Position numbers and translations under genes: made by a program. DNA of 64,000 bases from Deltaproteobacteria bacterium HGW-Deltaproteobacteria-6 (GTDB lineage: Bacteria > Desulfobacterota > Syntrophia > Syntrophales > Smithellaceae): positions 672,460-736,459 of the forward strand of contig PHAT01000005.1 in assembly GCA_002840435.1 (NCBI GenBank). Direction: 5' to 3'. The first letter of the stretch is position 1. The number at the start of each line of letters is the position of its first letter. Positions 52,160 to 61,236 of this stretch are shown here, piece by piece. The notes beneath the pieces are model-generated. The model saw nothing but the letters and a program-made list of their open reading frames with translations. It searched no databases and was not told the origin of the DNA.

Positions 52160-53988
52160 TGGATCGTTGTGCCTCCTTTTGAATTGTTCCGGACTTCTAT
52201 TTCTCCCCCGATCATCCTGGCGCGATAACTCATGATGCTGAGCCCCAAGCCTTTTTTCTTGCCCTTTGCCACGGAGATTCCCATTCCGTCATCGACGATG
52301 GACAGCCGGATGATATTGTTTCGCGACACCATGCGGATCTCGATCGCCGTGGCTTTGCCATGTCGAATGGCGTTGTTTACCGATTCCTGGATGATATGAT
52401 ACAGGTGGGCCGCCGTCGTATTATCCCTGATCGACACGGTCTTTCCCATGAATACTTTGCAGGATACGCCGAAGATGCTCTTCACATGGGCGGCAAATTC
52501 CCGGACAGCAGGCGCCAGGGTATTTTCATCAAGATAGATCGGGCACAGCCCGCGCGCCAGGGTCCTCGTTTTGGTGATGGCGCCCCGGATCAGTTTAACG
52601 ATTTCGCCGGAAATATCGGCTTCCGGCAAGTCCAGTGCGCGCAGACGTTTGGCCAGCAGCATGCCCATGGCTTCAATCCCGATGAGGTGCTGTTGCAGAT
52701 CATCGTGGAGGTCCTGGCCGATTTGCTGCCTTTCGCGCTCGCTGATGGCGAGAATTTCGTTTTCCAGACGCTTCTGCTCCGTCACATCGGCAAAGACGGA
52801 GATGATGCATGTTTCTCCGCCCAGTTCGATGACATCGGCGGAATAGATTCCCATCCGGGTTTCCCCGGACTTAGGCTGAAAAAAGACTTCTTCGTTTTGC
52901 AGCCCTCCCCGATCCAGAAGTTTGTTGATCAGTCCGCGGCGATACTCCTCGGAGGGCCAGACATTGAGTTCAACAGACGTATGGTCGATGGTTTCCTCAC
53001 GGGTCCGGCCGGTGATGCGCAGGAAGGTGTCGTTGACATCAATGAACCGCCCGTTTTCTAAAGTGCTGATGGTCATGGCATCGGGACTGGATCGGAAGGC
53101 CTTGGCGAATTTTTCTTCAGAATGGCGGATCGCCTCCTCGGCTTTTTTTCTTTCCGTGATGTCCGTAAAAATGGCGAATGTGCCCTCATATCGGCCTTTG
53201 GCGCCGTAAAGCGGTTTTGGCGAAACGATGGTGAAGATGGTCCCGCCGTCCTTTTTCCGCCAGGCCACCTCGTAGGGGCTGTATTGATCCTGACGTCGCA
53301 TGAGATGATCCAGCCAGACTTTCCGGTAGGCTCTCTCAATAAGTTCGATGACGGAACGGCCGATCAGCTCTTCACGCGGGTAGCCGATCATCTGACACAT
53401 CCGGTCATTCACATAGGTGACCAACCCGTGTTCATCCTGGACGCCGAGGCCGTCGTTCATCGTCTCGACGAGAAGACGGTACTTCTCTTCGCCTGCCCGG
53501 AGGGCTTCCTCGGCATTGATCCGTTCCGTGATGTCCAGAAGGGAGGCGACACTCTGGTTGGTGCCGGGAATGACGGCCACGGTCAAATAGCAGTAACGGA
53601 CTTCACCTTGCTTGTTGAGGACGCGGGCCTCGTAGTTCCGGGGCGCCAGGGTGGGATCGTTGCGCCTCCGGTAATGGTAATTAACCATATTTTCCAGGTC
53701 TTCGCGGTAAATGAAATCCTTCCAGCTTCGTTTGCCCTCGACGTCTTCCCGGGAAATTCCGGTAAGTTTCTCATATTCCGTATTGACCATGGTGATCGTC
53801 GTATCCTGATCGATGACGATCGTTGCCGCGCCGGTATTTTCAAAAATCGTCCGGTATTGCCGTTCGGATTGCTGGAGATTCTCCTCCGCCTTTTTCCAGA
53901 GCGCCTCGGCGGTTTCCAGTTTCCGGACCCGTTCACGAAGACGGGCTATCTGCTTTTGAAGTTTTTCGATCTTGATCTTCTCACTCAT
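52138..53988 (-). CDS. Cytosolic PAS sensor kinase of the NarX (HisKA_3) type
   Basis: 616 residues with no membrane span. A short coiled coil (KLQKQIARLRERVRKLE) leads into three PAS domains at about 45-155, 170-285 and 295-405, each closed by an ITERK/TEQKR-type tail. HisKA_3 with phospho-acceptor RQQIGQDLHDDLQQHLIGIE (~425) and a C-terminal ATPase (SVNNAIRHG, DDGMGI, GLGLSIMSYRA) follow. It phosphorylates the coupled NarL-type regulator. Signal unknown; PAS domains suggest redox or a small ligand. Confidence 0.92.
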   Translation of the reverse strand: MSEKIKIEKLQKQIARLRERVRKLETAEALWKKAEENLQQSERQYRTIFENTGAATIVIDQDTTITMVNTEYEKLTGISREDVEGKRSWKDFIYREDLENMVNYHYRRRNDPTLAPRNYEARVLNKQGEVRYCYLTVAVIPGTNQSVASLLDITERINAEEALRAGEEKYRLLVETMNDGLGVQDEHGLVTYVNDRMCQMIGYPREELIGRSVIELIERAYRKVWLDHLMRRQDQYSPYEVAWRKKDGGTIFTIVSPKPLYGAKGRYEGTFAIFTDITERKKAEEAIRHSEEKFAKAFRSSPDAMTISTLENGRFIDVNDTFLRITGRTREETIDHTSVELNVWPSEEYRRGLINKLLDRGGLQNEEVFFQPKSGETRMGIYSADVIELGGETCIISVFADVTEQKRLENEILAISERERQQIGQDLHDDLQQHLIGIEAMGMLLAKRLRALDLPEADISGEIVKLIRGAITKTRTLARGLCPIYLDENTLAPAVREFAAHVKSIFGVSCKVFMGKTVSIRDNTTAAHLYHIIQESVNNAIRHGKATAIEIRMVSRNNIIRLSIVDDGMGISVAKGKKKGLGLSIMSYRARMIGGEIEVRNNSKGGTTIQCLVKQK

Positions 53989-54238
53989 GCCATTTACCTC
54001 AAATCCGGAAGCCTGCCGGAAATCCGCTTTGATGAATGATTCAAAATTTAATGCAGTCTGTATACCGTGAGCGGAATGCAGACGTTTATGTTTGTATACT
54101 TCCTGAATGAAAAAGGGAAGATGAAATTAAACATCTTGCCCGAAAACCCGCCGCGATGATTTCTTTTCCGGCTGATTAATGGTAAGAACACAAGTTGACG
54201 CGCAGGACCGGTCATGCGCAAATGAAGACAGAGGTTTT

Positions 54239-54700
54239 ATGCAGATATTTATTGATGCGGATGCCTTTCCAAATGTGATCAGAGACATCCTGATTAAAGC
54301 GTCGCTGCGCCTGAGTATTCCCCTGATCTTCGTGGCCAACAAGCCGTTGCGCCTGGAGAAGCTGGCCCATCTGTCTTTGATCCTGGTTCCCGAAGGGCCG
54401 GACGTGGCCGATGACCGCATCGCCCAATTGGTCCAGCCGGGTGATCTGGTTATCACAGCGGACATCCCGCTGGCCGACCGGGTGGTGGCTAAAAATGCGT
54501 TTGCCATGAATCCCCGCGGCATGCTTTACACGGAGCACAACATCAAAGACCGGCTGGCCATGCGTGACTTGCTGGGCGAGCTGCGGGATAACGGCATGAT
54601 CACCGGCGGTCCCGCCGCCTTCAGCAAGAAAGACCGCCAGGCCTTTGCCAATCAACTGGACAGCTTTCTGGTCAGGCAACTGAAAGCCGAAAAACAGTAA
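54239..54700 (+). CDS. YaiI/YqxD family (DUF188) protein
   Basis: 153 residues from the ATG after AGAGG (the frame opens upstream at 54179 without family sequence). It starts MQIFIDADAFPNVIRDIL and contains VPEGPDVADDRIAQLVQPGDLVITADIPLADRVV and LRDNGMITGGPAAFSKKDRQ, the full family pattern. The clustered Asp residues suggest a PIN/NYN-like nuclease fold, but activity is unproven. Confidence 0.9.
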   Translation: MQIFIDADAFPNVIRDILIKASLRLSIPLIFVANKPLRLEKLAHLSLILVPEGPDVADDRIAQLVQPGDLVITADIPLADRVVAKNAFAMNPRGMLYTEHNIKDRLAMRDLLGELRDNGMITGGPAAFSKKDRQAFANQLDSFLVRQLKAEKQ

Positions 54701-54797
54701 AATAGAAATAGTTGAAAAGCAGTATCGAAGGGTACCGGCGCGGAAGCCGGCATCTTGAGCCTGTTGTTTTGCATGGTCCCTAAATCAACCCAAATGA

Positions 54798-54826
54798 TTG
54801 ACAGACGCTGTAAGCTATGCTACGCG
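54798..54826 (+). promoter_or_regulatory. Possible sigma-70 promoter of the thi operon
   Basis: A perfect TTGACA (54798-54803) with a poor -10 match 17 bases on (TACGCG). Transcription would begin near 54833, just ahead of the TPP aptamer, which is the expected place. Confidence 0.4.
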
Positions 54827-54839
54827 GCATTAACATACT

Positions 54840-54936
54840 GCATAAGGGGAGGCCGTGTTTTCGGCCTGAGAGTTTCGTAAGTAAGCGAAAGACCCTCATT
54901 ACCTGATCCGGATCATGCCGGCGTAGGGATCGCAAG
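54840..54936 (+). promoter_or_regulatory. TPP (THI-box) riboswitch aptamer
   Basis: The conserved elements appear in order: AGGGGAGGCC, hairpin and GGCCTGAGAG, an optional stem (TTTCG...CGAAA), ACCCT, ACCTGATCCGGATCATGCC and GGCGTAGGGA. This is the thiamine pyrophosphate aptamer. It lies directly upstream of thiE and should turn the operon off when TPP is plentiful. Confidence 0.95.
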
Positions 54937-54984
54937 AATAAATACCCCTTATGCAATTGAACCGTGGCATAAGGGGTATTTATT
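54937..54984 (+). promoter_or_regulatory. Riboswitch expression platform: SD-sequestering hairpin
   Basis: AATAAATACCCCTTATGC (54937-54954) pairs perfectly over 18 bases with GCATAAGGGGTATTTATT (54967-54984). The second arm contains AAGGGG, the only ribosome-binding sequence for the thiE ATG at 54986. The same decamer GCATAAGGGG also stands at the 5' edge of the aptamer (54840-54849), so CCCCTTATGC can pair with either copy. This supports translational control by mutually exclusive pairing. Confidence 0.85.
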
Positions 54985-54985
54985 T

Positions 54986-55660
54986 ATGGGTGGAAAAAAG
55001 AAAATTAATCCAGGGAGTCTCTATCTTGTTCTCAGCGGGGCATGCGGCAGCGGCCGGGGCCCCCTGGAGATCGCAAAATGGGCTATTGCCGGAGGCATCG
55101 ATATTCTTCAAATGCGGGAGAAGGATATGTCGCCTCAGGAATTATCAGCTTTAGGAACCGCCCTTTCCTGCTTGTGCCGGAAAAGCGGCATCATTTTCAT
55201 CGTCAATGACGATCCCCGTCTTGCCGTGGACCTTGACGCCGACGGCGTCCATATGGGGCAGGAAGATCTGACCGCATGCAGTGTCGATACGGTTCGGCGC
55301 ATTGTCGGACCCCGCAGGATTATCGGCCTGTCGACTCACAACCCCGATCAGTTTCGTGAAGCCCTTGCCCGGGATGTCGATTATCTTGCCTTTGGCCCCG
55401 TCTTTCAGACCAAAACAAAAAGTTATCATATTGGAACGGCGGATATCCGTCAGATCGTTGCCATCACGTCGAAGCCCGTTTTTTTTATCGGCGGCATTCA
55501 GACTGCCAATCTGGATATTCTCATCAAGAAAGGAGCGACGAATGTGGCTTTGATCAGGGATATCATGGAGGCGGAAGATGTGGTGGAAAGAACAGGATGG
55601 TACAAACGAAAGCTAACGGGGGCTTCCGGCCGGATGTTTTTGAATGGCCCGGAAAAGTAG
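54986..55660 (+). CDS. thiE: Thiamine phosphate synthase
   Basis: 224 residues. The TIM-barrel family motifs are DILQMREKDMSPQEL, FIVNDDPRLAVDLDADGVHM, GQEDL, RIIGLSTHNPDQF and YLAFGPVFQTKTK. It joins HMP pyrophosphate to the thiazole phosphate to make thiamine phosphate. The ATG lies 9 bases after an AAGGGG that the riboswitch hairpin can hide. It is first in thiESGHF. Confidence 0.93.
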   Translation: MGGKKKINPGSLYLVLSGACGSGRGPLEIAKWAIAGGIDILQMREKDMSPQELSALGTALSCLCRKSGIIFIVNDDPRLAVDLDADGVHMGQEDLTACSVDTVRRIVGPRRIIGLSTHNPDQFREALARDVDYLAFGPVFQTKTKSYHIGTADIRQIVAITSKPVFFIGGIQTANLDILIKKGATNVALIRDIMEAEDVVERTGWYKRKLTGASGRMFLNGPEK

Positions 55661-55671
55661 GAGGAAAGAAT

Positions 55672-55872
55672 ATGCGGATACGCATCAACGGCACGCCGGC
55701 TGCGATAGAGGGAGCCGTTAATCTTGAACAGTTGATCGTTGGCAAGGGACTCATACCGGAGCGGGTTGTCGTGGAGTTGAATCTGCGGATCATACCCCGC
55801 AACCAATGGAGAACGGTTTTGTTAAACGATGACGACGCCATCGAGATCGTCAGTTTTGTCGGAGGAGGTTGA
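55672..55872 (+). CDS. thiS: Sulfur carrier protein ThiS
   Basis: 66 residues with a ubiquitin-like beta-grasp pattern (IRINGTPAAIEG, VVELNLRIIPRNQW, DAIEIVSFVGGG) and the required C-terminal Gly-Gly, which is adenylated and then thiocarboxylated. AGGAGG is 6 bases before the ATG. The stop is almost fused to the thiG start. Confidence 0.93.
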   Translation: MRIRINGTPAAIEGAVNLEQLIVGKGLIPERVVVELNLRIIPRNQWRTVLLNDDDAIEIVSFVGGG

Positions 55873-55874
55873 AA

Positions 55875-56660
55875 GTGAAAGACAGATTGGAAATAGCGGG
55901 ACGAAGGATTGAAAGCCGCCTTTTGGTCGGCACGGGAAAGTTTCCCGGCAATGACGTGATGAGGGAGGCCCTTGCAGCATCAGGGGCCCATATTGTTACC
56001 GTGGCCTTAAGACGGGTGGATGCCGGGGCGATATCGGGAAGCATCCTCGATTTTCTCCCCCCGGAGTGCATTGTCATGGCTAACACATCGGGCGCCCGAA
56101 ATGCCGACGAGGCGATCAGGATCGCCCGCTTGGCCCGCGCGGCGGGCGCCGGCGATTGGATTAAAATTGAAGTCGTTGCGGACAACAAATACCTTTTGCC
56201 CGATAACCTGGAGACGCTGCGGGCGACGGAGAGTCTCGTCAGGGAAGGGTTTGTCGTTTTGCCTTACATGAACCCCGATTTGTCCATGGCTCGTCGATTT
56301 GTTGATTGCGGCGCTGCTGCCGTCATGCCACTGGGCTCACCTATTGGCTCCAGCCGCGGCCTTCGGACAAAAGAACTTGTAGAGATCATGATCCGGGAGA
56401 TTCCCATCCCCGTTATTGTCGATGCCGGTCTGGGTAAACCGTCCCACGCTTGCGAATGCATGGAAATGGGGTGTGATGCCGTGCTGGTCAATACAGCCAT
56501 TGCCATTGCCCCCAATCCCGTCAATATGGCCGCGGCTTTCAAGCTGGCCGTAGATGCCGGCCGCATGGCCTATGTGAATGGCATGGCCCGGCAGACCGAA
56601 ACGGCAAGGGCTTCTTCGCCGCTGACGGGATTTTTGCACGGGGATACCGGTGAAAAATAA
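55875..56660 (+). CDS. thiG: Thiazole synthase ThiG
   Basis: 261 residues from GTG at 55875; GGAGGAGG ends 6 bases before it, whereas a TTG at 55869 touches the site. The (beta/alpha)8 family is clear from SRLLVGTGKFP, EVVADNKYLLPDNLETL, LPYMNPDLSMARRFVDCGAAAVMPLG, PIGSSRGL and DAVLVNTAIA. It forms the thiazole phosphate ring from DXP, dehydroglycine and ThiS thiocarboxylate. Confidence 0.95.
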   Translation: MKDRLEIAGRRIESRLLVGTGKFPGNDVMREALAASGAHIVTVALRRVDAGAISGSILDFLPPECIVMANTSGARNADEAIRIARLARAAGAGDWIKIEVVADNKYLLPDNLETLRATESLVREGFVVLPYMNPDLSMARRFVDCGAAAVMPLGSPIGSSRGLRTKELVEIMIREIPIPVIVDAGLGKPSHACECMEMGCDAVLVNTAIAIAPNPVNMAAAFKLAVDAGRMAYVNGMARQTETARASSPLTGFLHGDTGEK

Positions 56661-56684
56661 TCGTTGAGGGACCAATAGAGACTT

Positions 56685-57803
56685 ATGAGCTTCTATCCTA
56701 TCTTAAATCAATACAGTGATGCAAAGATCGATCACACGATGACCTCAGTTTCCGGAACCGACGTGGAGCGGGCTCTGGCTAAGGATTATCCCGGGGCGGA
56801 TGACTTTCTGGCTTTGCTGTCGCCCGCGGCGGGCGTTTATCTGGAACAGATGGCGCGGCTTTCACAAGATCTGACCCTGCGGCATTTTGGCAGAACGCTC
56901 CAGCTCTATACACCCCTGTACCTGTCGGACTATTGTGAGAACCGCTGCACGTATTGCAGTTTCAGCGCTTTGAATCCGTTTCCCCGAAGGACGCTCAGCC
57001 TGGGCGAGGTGGACCGGGAAGGGGCCGTTATTGCCGCAACGGGGTTAAGGCATCTTCTGATTTTAACGGGGGAGTCGCGGAAGCAAAGTCCCGTCCGGTA
57101 TATTGGCGATTGCGTAGCCGTTTTGAAAAAATATTTTCATTCCATCGCGATTGAAATCTATCCCCTCTCAAAAGCGGAATATGCCGCGCTGATCGAGCGG
57201 GGGGTGGACGGTCTGACGCTATATCAGGAAACATATGATGAATCCGTTTATCGGGACATACACCCTGCCGGGCCGAAACAGGACTACCGTTTTCGGCTGG
57301 ATGCGCCGGAGCGGGCCGCCACAAGCCATATGAGGCAAATCAATATCGGGGCCCTGCTGGGACTTGCTGATTGGCGTAAGGAAGTCTTTGCCCTGGGGCG
57401 TCATGCCCGTTATCTTATGGACCGTTTTCCCGATGCCGACATCGGAGTCTCTGTCCCGCGGTTAAGGCCCCACAAGGGCGCCTTTATACGGGCCTGCGGC
57501 ATGACCGATTCTCATCTGGTTCAGGCGATCCTGTCCCTGCGTCTGTTTCTGCCGCGACTCGGAATTTCGCTCTCGACACGAGAGACGGAGACGTTTCGTG
57601 ATCATTTGATTCCCCTGGGGATTACGCGTATGTCTGCCGGGTCCGTCACCTCCGTGGGAGGCCATGGCCACCGGGCATCAGCGGAAGCCGCTTTGCCTCA
57701 GTTTGAAATTGCGGATCATCGCACCATCGAACAAATGACAGCACTGATCCGCTCCAGGGGTTACGATCCGGTCTTGAGCGATTGGGTGCCCCATGATCTA
57801 TGA
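56685..57803 (+). CDS. thiH: 2-iminoacetate synthase ThiH (radical SAM)
   Basis: 372 residues. The radical-SAM cluster motif CxxxCxxC is CENRCTYC near residue 85, preceded by LQLYTPLYLSDY. Later family blocks are LTGESRKQSPV, GLTLYQETYDESVYRDIHPAGPK and SAGSVTSVGGH. It cleaves tyrosine to give dehydroglycine for ThiG, the anaerobic counterpart of the oxygen-using ThiO. It overlaps thiF by 11 bases. Confidence 0.95.
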   Translation: MSFYPILNQYSDAKIDHTMTSVSGTDVERALAKDYPGADDFLALLSPAAGVYLEQMARLSQDLTLRHFGRTLQLYTPLYLSDYCENRCTYCSFSALNPFPRRTLSLGEVDREGAVIAATGLRHLLILTGESRKQSPVRYIGDCVAVLKKYFHSIAIEIYPLSKAEYAALIERGVDGLTLYQETYDESVYRDIHPAGPKQDYRFRLDAPERAATSHMRQINIGALLGLADWRKEVFALGRHARYLMDRFPDADIGVSVPRLRPHKGAFIRACGMTDSHLVQAILSLRLFLPRLGISLSTRETETFRDHLIPLGITRMSAGSVTSVGGHGHRASAEAALPQFEIADHRTIEQMTALIRSRGYDPVLSDWVPHDL

Positions 57804-58398
57804 ACCCTCTCTTATTCAAAAGATTGGCGCGGCAGGTGTTGAGAGACTTCGGGCAGTCAAAGTCGGCATTGCCGGCGCCGGCGGTCTGGGTTCCAACTGT
57901 GCGCAAAACCTGGTGCGCTGCGGGTTTTTGAGACTCAAGCTGGTTGATTTCGATATTGTTGAGGCATCCAACCTGGATCGTCAATTCTATTTCACTGATC
58001 AAACGGGGATGGCAAAAGTCGACGCCCTCAAAATAAATCTGCTGAGAATCAATTCCGGGCTTGATGTGGAGGCACTTACCGTCAAGATTGGCGAGGGTGA
58101 CGGTACAAACATCTTCGGTGATTGCGATATTGTTGCTGAATGTCTTGACCGTGCTGAGGCCAAGAGCCGGCTTGTTTCGGAGCTATTACCCATGGGAAAA
58201 TTGATTGTCGCCGCTTCCGGCCTTGGCGGTTATGGGGAAACGGACCGGATTAGGGTGCGTAGAATCAGGAATAACCTCGTCATCGTCGGCGATCTTACAT
58301 CCGATATAACAGACCATCCCGCTTTGTCGCCCCGGGTGAGCATTACAGCGGCAAAACAGGTTGACGTCATTCTCGAATATGTCTTGACGTCCCTATAG
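57793..58398 (+). CDS. thiF: ThiF family adenylyltransferase (short form)
   Basis: 201 residues, shorter than E. coli ThiF (about 250). The nucleotide-binding motif GIAGAGGLGSNCAQNLVR, the DFDIVEASNLDRQF block and AECLDRAEAKSRLV are present. The CxxC zinc pairs of the long form are missing, as in the short ThiF subfamily found with ThiSGH in anaerobes. It adenylates the ThiS C-terminus. Last gene of the thi operon; thiC and thiD are not in the window. Confidence 0.9.
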   Translation: MIYEPSLIQKIGAAGVERLRAVKVGIAGAGGLGSNCAQNLVRCGFLRLKLVDFDIVEASNLDRQFYFTDQTGMAKVDALKINLLRINSGLDVEALTVKIGEGDGTNIFGDCDIVAECLDRAEAKSRLVSELLPMGKLIVAASGLGGYGETDRIRVRRIRNNLVIVGDLTSDITDHPALSPRVSITAAKQVDVILEYVLTSL

Positions 58399-58474
58399 CC
58401 GCCGCAGTAACTTATCGGCTGAAGAGTACGACGATTCCAGACCGGGAAATGGAAAACGCCATGCAAAAGAATTC

Positions 58475-59419
58475 TTGTATTTGAATATGACCAGAATGCG
58501 AATTATCACATCCATGATTCCGCTCCTTCCCTCGGTCCAACATCTGGACGGTTATTGTGCCAGCCGGTTTTCTTATCTGACAAAGGATCAATGGCAGCAG
58601 GAAATTCATGCCGGTAAGTTATCTCTGGATGATGTCACAGTTTACGATCCCGCAGTATTGCTGACAGGCGGGGAAGTGCTTTCCTGGGACGGCAGCGGGA
58701 TCATTGAACCGGAAGTCGATGAAAAGTTCACGATCCTCCATGAAGATGAATGGTTCGTCGCTGTCAATAAAACAGGGAATCTGCCGGTCCATCCATCGGG
58801 ACGATATTTCAACCACACACTGACGGCAATGCTGGAGGACCGCTGCGCGCGTAAAGTCTATCCGGTGCACCGCATCGACCGCGAAACATCGGGCGTCATC
58901 CTCCTGGCCTTTGATGGGAGACGGGCCGGTGTTCTATCCGAAGCGCTGGCAGAAGGATCAAAGGAGTATCTGGCGCTGGTGCATGGATATTTCCCTGATG
59001 AAGAGTTGATCGTTGATTTGCCATTAGGGCGTGATACCCAGTCCGCCGTGAGCAAGAAATACAAAGCGTGGCCGGGCGGTGTGCAAAAGGCTTTGACACG
59101 GTTTCGGAAAATTCTCACGGCCGGTGATATGTCGCTTGTCCGGTGTTTTCCCGAAACCGGGAGGCTTCATCAGATACGCGCCCACCTGCTGGCCGCAGGT
59201 TATCCTATTGTCGGTGATAAACTCTATGGAAGGGATGAAACGGCTTTTCTCACCTTCATCAAGCAGGGCTTTACTGCCGGATTGCGGGAGAGCCTTGTGT
59301 TGCCGCGCCAGGCTTTGCACGCGGCAAGGCTGGTCATATTGCATCCGCAGACCGGAAAAGCATTAGTCATCCGTGCGCCTCTTCCCAAAATGTTTGCTGG
59401 GGTGTTACTTTTAACTTGA
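58475..59419 (+). CDS. RluA-family RNA pseudouridine synthase
   Basis: About 310 residues; the frame opens at TTG 58475 and an ATG at 58487 is an alternative. An S4-like N-terminal part (LTKDQWQQEIHAGKLSLDD) is followed by the catalytic domain: VNKTGNLPVHPSG, active-site Asp in VHRIDRETSGVILLA, KEYLALVHG and CFPETGRLHQIRAHL. It converts a uridine in rRNA or tRNA to pseudouridine; the target is unknown. The last third (59082-59399) is repeated at 60873-61191, and the natural last residues FAGVLLLT lie just beyond the repeat edge, so the present C-terminus may itself have been remade. Confidence 0.88.
   Translation: MYLNMTRMRIITSMIPLLPSVQHLDGYCASRFSYLTKDQWQQEIHAGKLSLDDVTVYDPAVLLTGGEVLSWDGSGIIEPEVDEKFTILHEDEWFVAVNKTGNLPVHPSGRYFNHTLTAMLEDRCARKVYPVHRIDRETSGVILLAFDGRRAGVLSEALAEGSKEYLALVHGYFPDEELIVDLPLGRDTQSAVSKKYKAWPGGVQKALTRFRKILTAGDMSLVRCFPETGRLHQIRAHLLAAGYPIVGDKLYGRDETAFLTFIKQGFTAGLRESLVLPRQALHAARLVILHPQTGKALVIRAPLPKMFAGVLLLT
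59082..59399 (+). repeat. Copy A of a ~318-base direct repeat (rluA 3' part)
   Basis: Matches 60873-61191 from TGCAAAAGGCTTTGACACGG to the shared end CCCAAAATGTTTGCTG. The first ~70 bases and the last ~160 are nearly identical; a central block (about 59156-59232) carries around 15 differences, almost all at third codon positions. Copy A is in frame as part of the intact gene. Confidence 0.93.
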
Positions 59420-59524
59420 ACTTTGTATCCAAATTTTAATCACTAAAATTCTTTTCTCAAACTTGCTAGAGAGATATTGTAACATGTTCTATCTTCATGG
59501 AAAGGAAGATTCTCCTCCGGCAGT

Positions 59525-60667
59525 TCATCTATCTCGGCCAATAAATTTCTCAATTTCTGCGATAACGGCAGAGTAAATAACGCGATGCCCCAGCCAGTTC
59601 GGGTGATCATTATTGTTGATGAACACGTTTTTTCCGTCTAGTATGGCCTTTTCCATAGTCGGGTACACATCAATATATTTAATTCCATGCCTCTGAAGTA
59701 TTGATATCACATTTTTTCTGGGTTTATTGAAATCGAGATTATTGTAATCAATTCCTCGTTCCGCTGCAGCAACGACATACATTCTACGGTAAATATCCAT
59801 TCCGTAAAACTCCCGCGGTTCGAGTAACACAACAATCAACTTGCCATCGAGTTTTGATTTCATATCATTAAACAGGGCATCAATAAGTTTATATCCATTG
59901 TTGGCACATCGCTCTATCTGGGGATCTTTATGCTTCATTACATATTTCCATCCGCCATTGATGGAATAAAAATGCTGCTTGAGATAATATGTATAATTAA
60001 GAAACTCTTCCTTAAGTCCTAGCTTGAAAGCTATGTTATTCAACCTGTCTCTGATAAGATCCTTGCTTACAACAAATTTGTTCATGTAAGCAAAATCCGG
60101 GGCATATTTAAAGACATTTTTAAGTGAATCGTCTCTAGGTTTGATGACAATACTGCCGTCCGCATCGCCGAAAGTCACATATTCGTCGGTACTCCAATAC
60201 TGGCTTTGCATCATGGACCCTTCATAGTCGTTACCGAGATTGAAAAAAATGATGCTCAAGCGGGGTTTGAAAGGAGTATTTTTTATTGCGATATACTGCC
60301 TTGCCAAGTCACTTCCGTTTTTACCCGCAATTTTCACAGAATACCTGTTGCCGAAATGATCGCGAATCAATTCCGAAAAGGCGTAACCATGGGCAACGCC
60401 GAAGCCGAACGTCCAGGAATCACCATATAATAGAATATCAGCCGGCTCTGCAGAATGTATGTTGTAATATTCAGGAGGTACAACACGAAATTCAAAACCA
60501 TCTTTGCTGATGACGATGTCATTTATCTTCTTCCCAGCCGGGCTGGTGCAGTGCATTCTAATAAGATTGAGAGTCATGTTTATGATGAATACCGCCGCAA
60601 AAAGGAAGAAAATTCCTAAAACCAACCCGTATGCGTATTTCAAATATTTTATTTTTTTATTGCTCAT
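59525..60667 (-). CDS. Membrane-anchored SGNH-hydrolase-like protein
   Basis: About 380 residues from the ATG at 60667 (a GTG at 60682 is possible). One N-terminal span (YGLVLGIFFLFAAVFIINMTL) leads a periplasmic SGNH fold: block I LLYGDSWTFGFGV with nucleophile Ser, an Asn block (FFNLGNDYEG) and block V with Asp and His in NNNDHPNWLGHRV. Relatives are esterases or O-acetyl transferases of cell-surface polymers. Substrate unknown. The gene is visibly more AT-rich than its neighbours and lies, in opposite orientation, between two copies of the rluA 3' end, so it was probably acquired. Confidence 0.8.
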   Translation of the reverse strand: MSNKKIKYLKYAYGLVLGIFFLFAAVFIINMTLNLIRMHCTSPAGKKINDIVISKDGFEFRVVPPEYYNIHSAEPADILLYGDSWTFGFGVAHGYAFSELIRDHFGNRYSVKIAGKNGSDLARQYIAIKNTPFKPRLSIIFFNLGNDYEGSMMQSQYWSTDEYVTFGDADGSIVIKPRDDSLKNVFKYAPDFAYMNKFVVSKDLIRDRLNNIAFKLGLKEEFLNYTYYLKQHFYSINGGWKYVMKHKDPQIERCANNGYKLIDALFNDMKSKLDGKLIVVLLEPREFYGMDIYRRMYVVAAAERGIDYNNLDFNKPRKNVISILQRHGIKYIDVYPTMEKAILDGKNVFINNNDHPNWLGHRVIYSAVIAEIEKFIGRDR

Positions 60668-60872
60668 AACCCTGTTTTTCACATTCGTTTGAGGTATTGT
60701 TCAGACAAGCGCTGGTACTCAGCAGCATGGTTATCATAAAATTATCGAAAAATTGTTAAGAAACATCTTTTTACGATATCGAGTATATGAAACGTGAACT
60801 TGACTGTCAAGGAAATCCGGTAGCGCCAAGTCAGAGAAGTTGGTCAAACTGGCTTTTCATATCCTGCAGGAT

Positions 60873-61191
60873 TGCAAAAGGCTTTGACACGGTTTCGGAA
60901 AATTCTCACGGCCGGTGATATGTCGCTTGTCCGGTGTTTTCCCGAAACGGGAAGGCTTCATCAGATACGTGCGCACCTGTTGGCTATGGGTTATCCGATT
61001 GTGGGTGATAAACTTTACGGGAGAGATGAAACGGCTTTTCTCACCTTCATCAAGCAGGGGATTTACTGCCGGATTGCGGGAGAGCCTTGTGCTGCCGCGC
61101 CAGGCTTTGCACGCGGCAAGGCTGGTCATATTGCATCCGCAGACCGGAAAAGCATTAGTCATCCGTGCGCCTCTTCCCAAAATGTTTGCTG
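60873..61191 (+). pseudogene. Copy B: truncated, frameshifted rluA 3' fragment
   Basis: A second copy of the rluA 3' part (319 bases). It lacks the catalytic Asp region and any start. Relative to copy A it has a one-base insertion (CAGGGC changed to CAGGGGA near 61059) that breaks the frame. Differences before this point are concentrated in one ~80-base block and are mostly synonymous (for example ACC/ACG, CGC/CGT, CTG/TTG, TAT/TAC), so the copy descends from a functional diverged homolog rather than from recent simple duplication. It runs to 61191, 46 bases before the end of the PagL-like gene. Confidence 0.9.
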
Positions 61192-61236
61192 TTGATCGGG
61201 CAGGTTCAACGAAACGGGGCGGGCCATTCCAGGCCG

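Noticed and set aside
59525-60667. Insertion sequence or transposase as the cause of the rluA repeat
   Set aside because: The gene between the repeats encodes an SGNH-type hydrolase, no terminal inverted repeats are visible, and the 318-base repeat is far longer than a target-site duplication.
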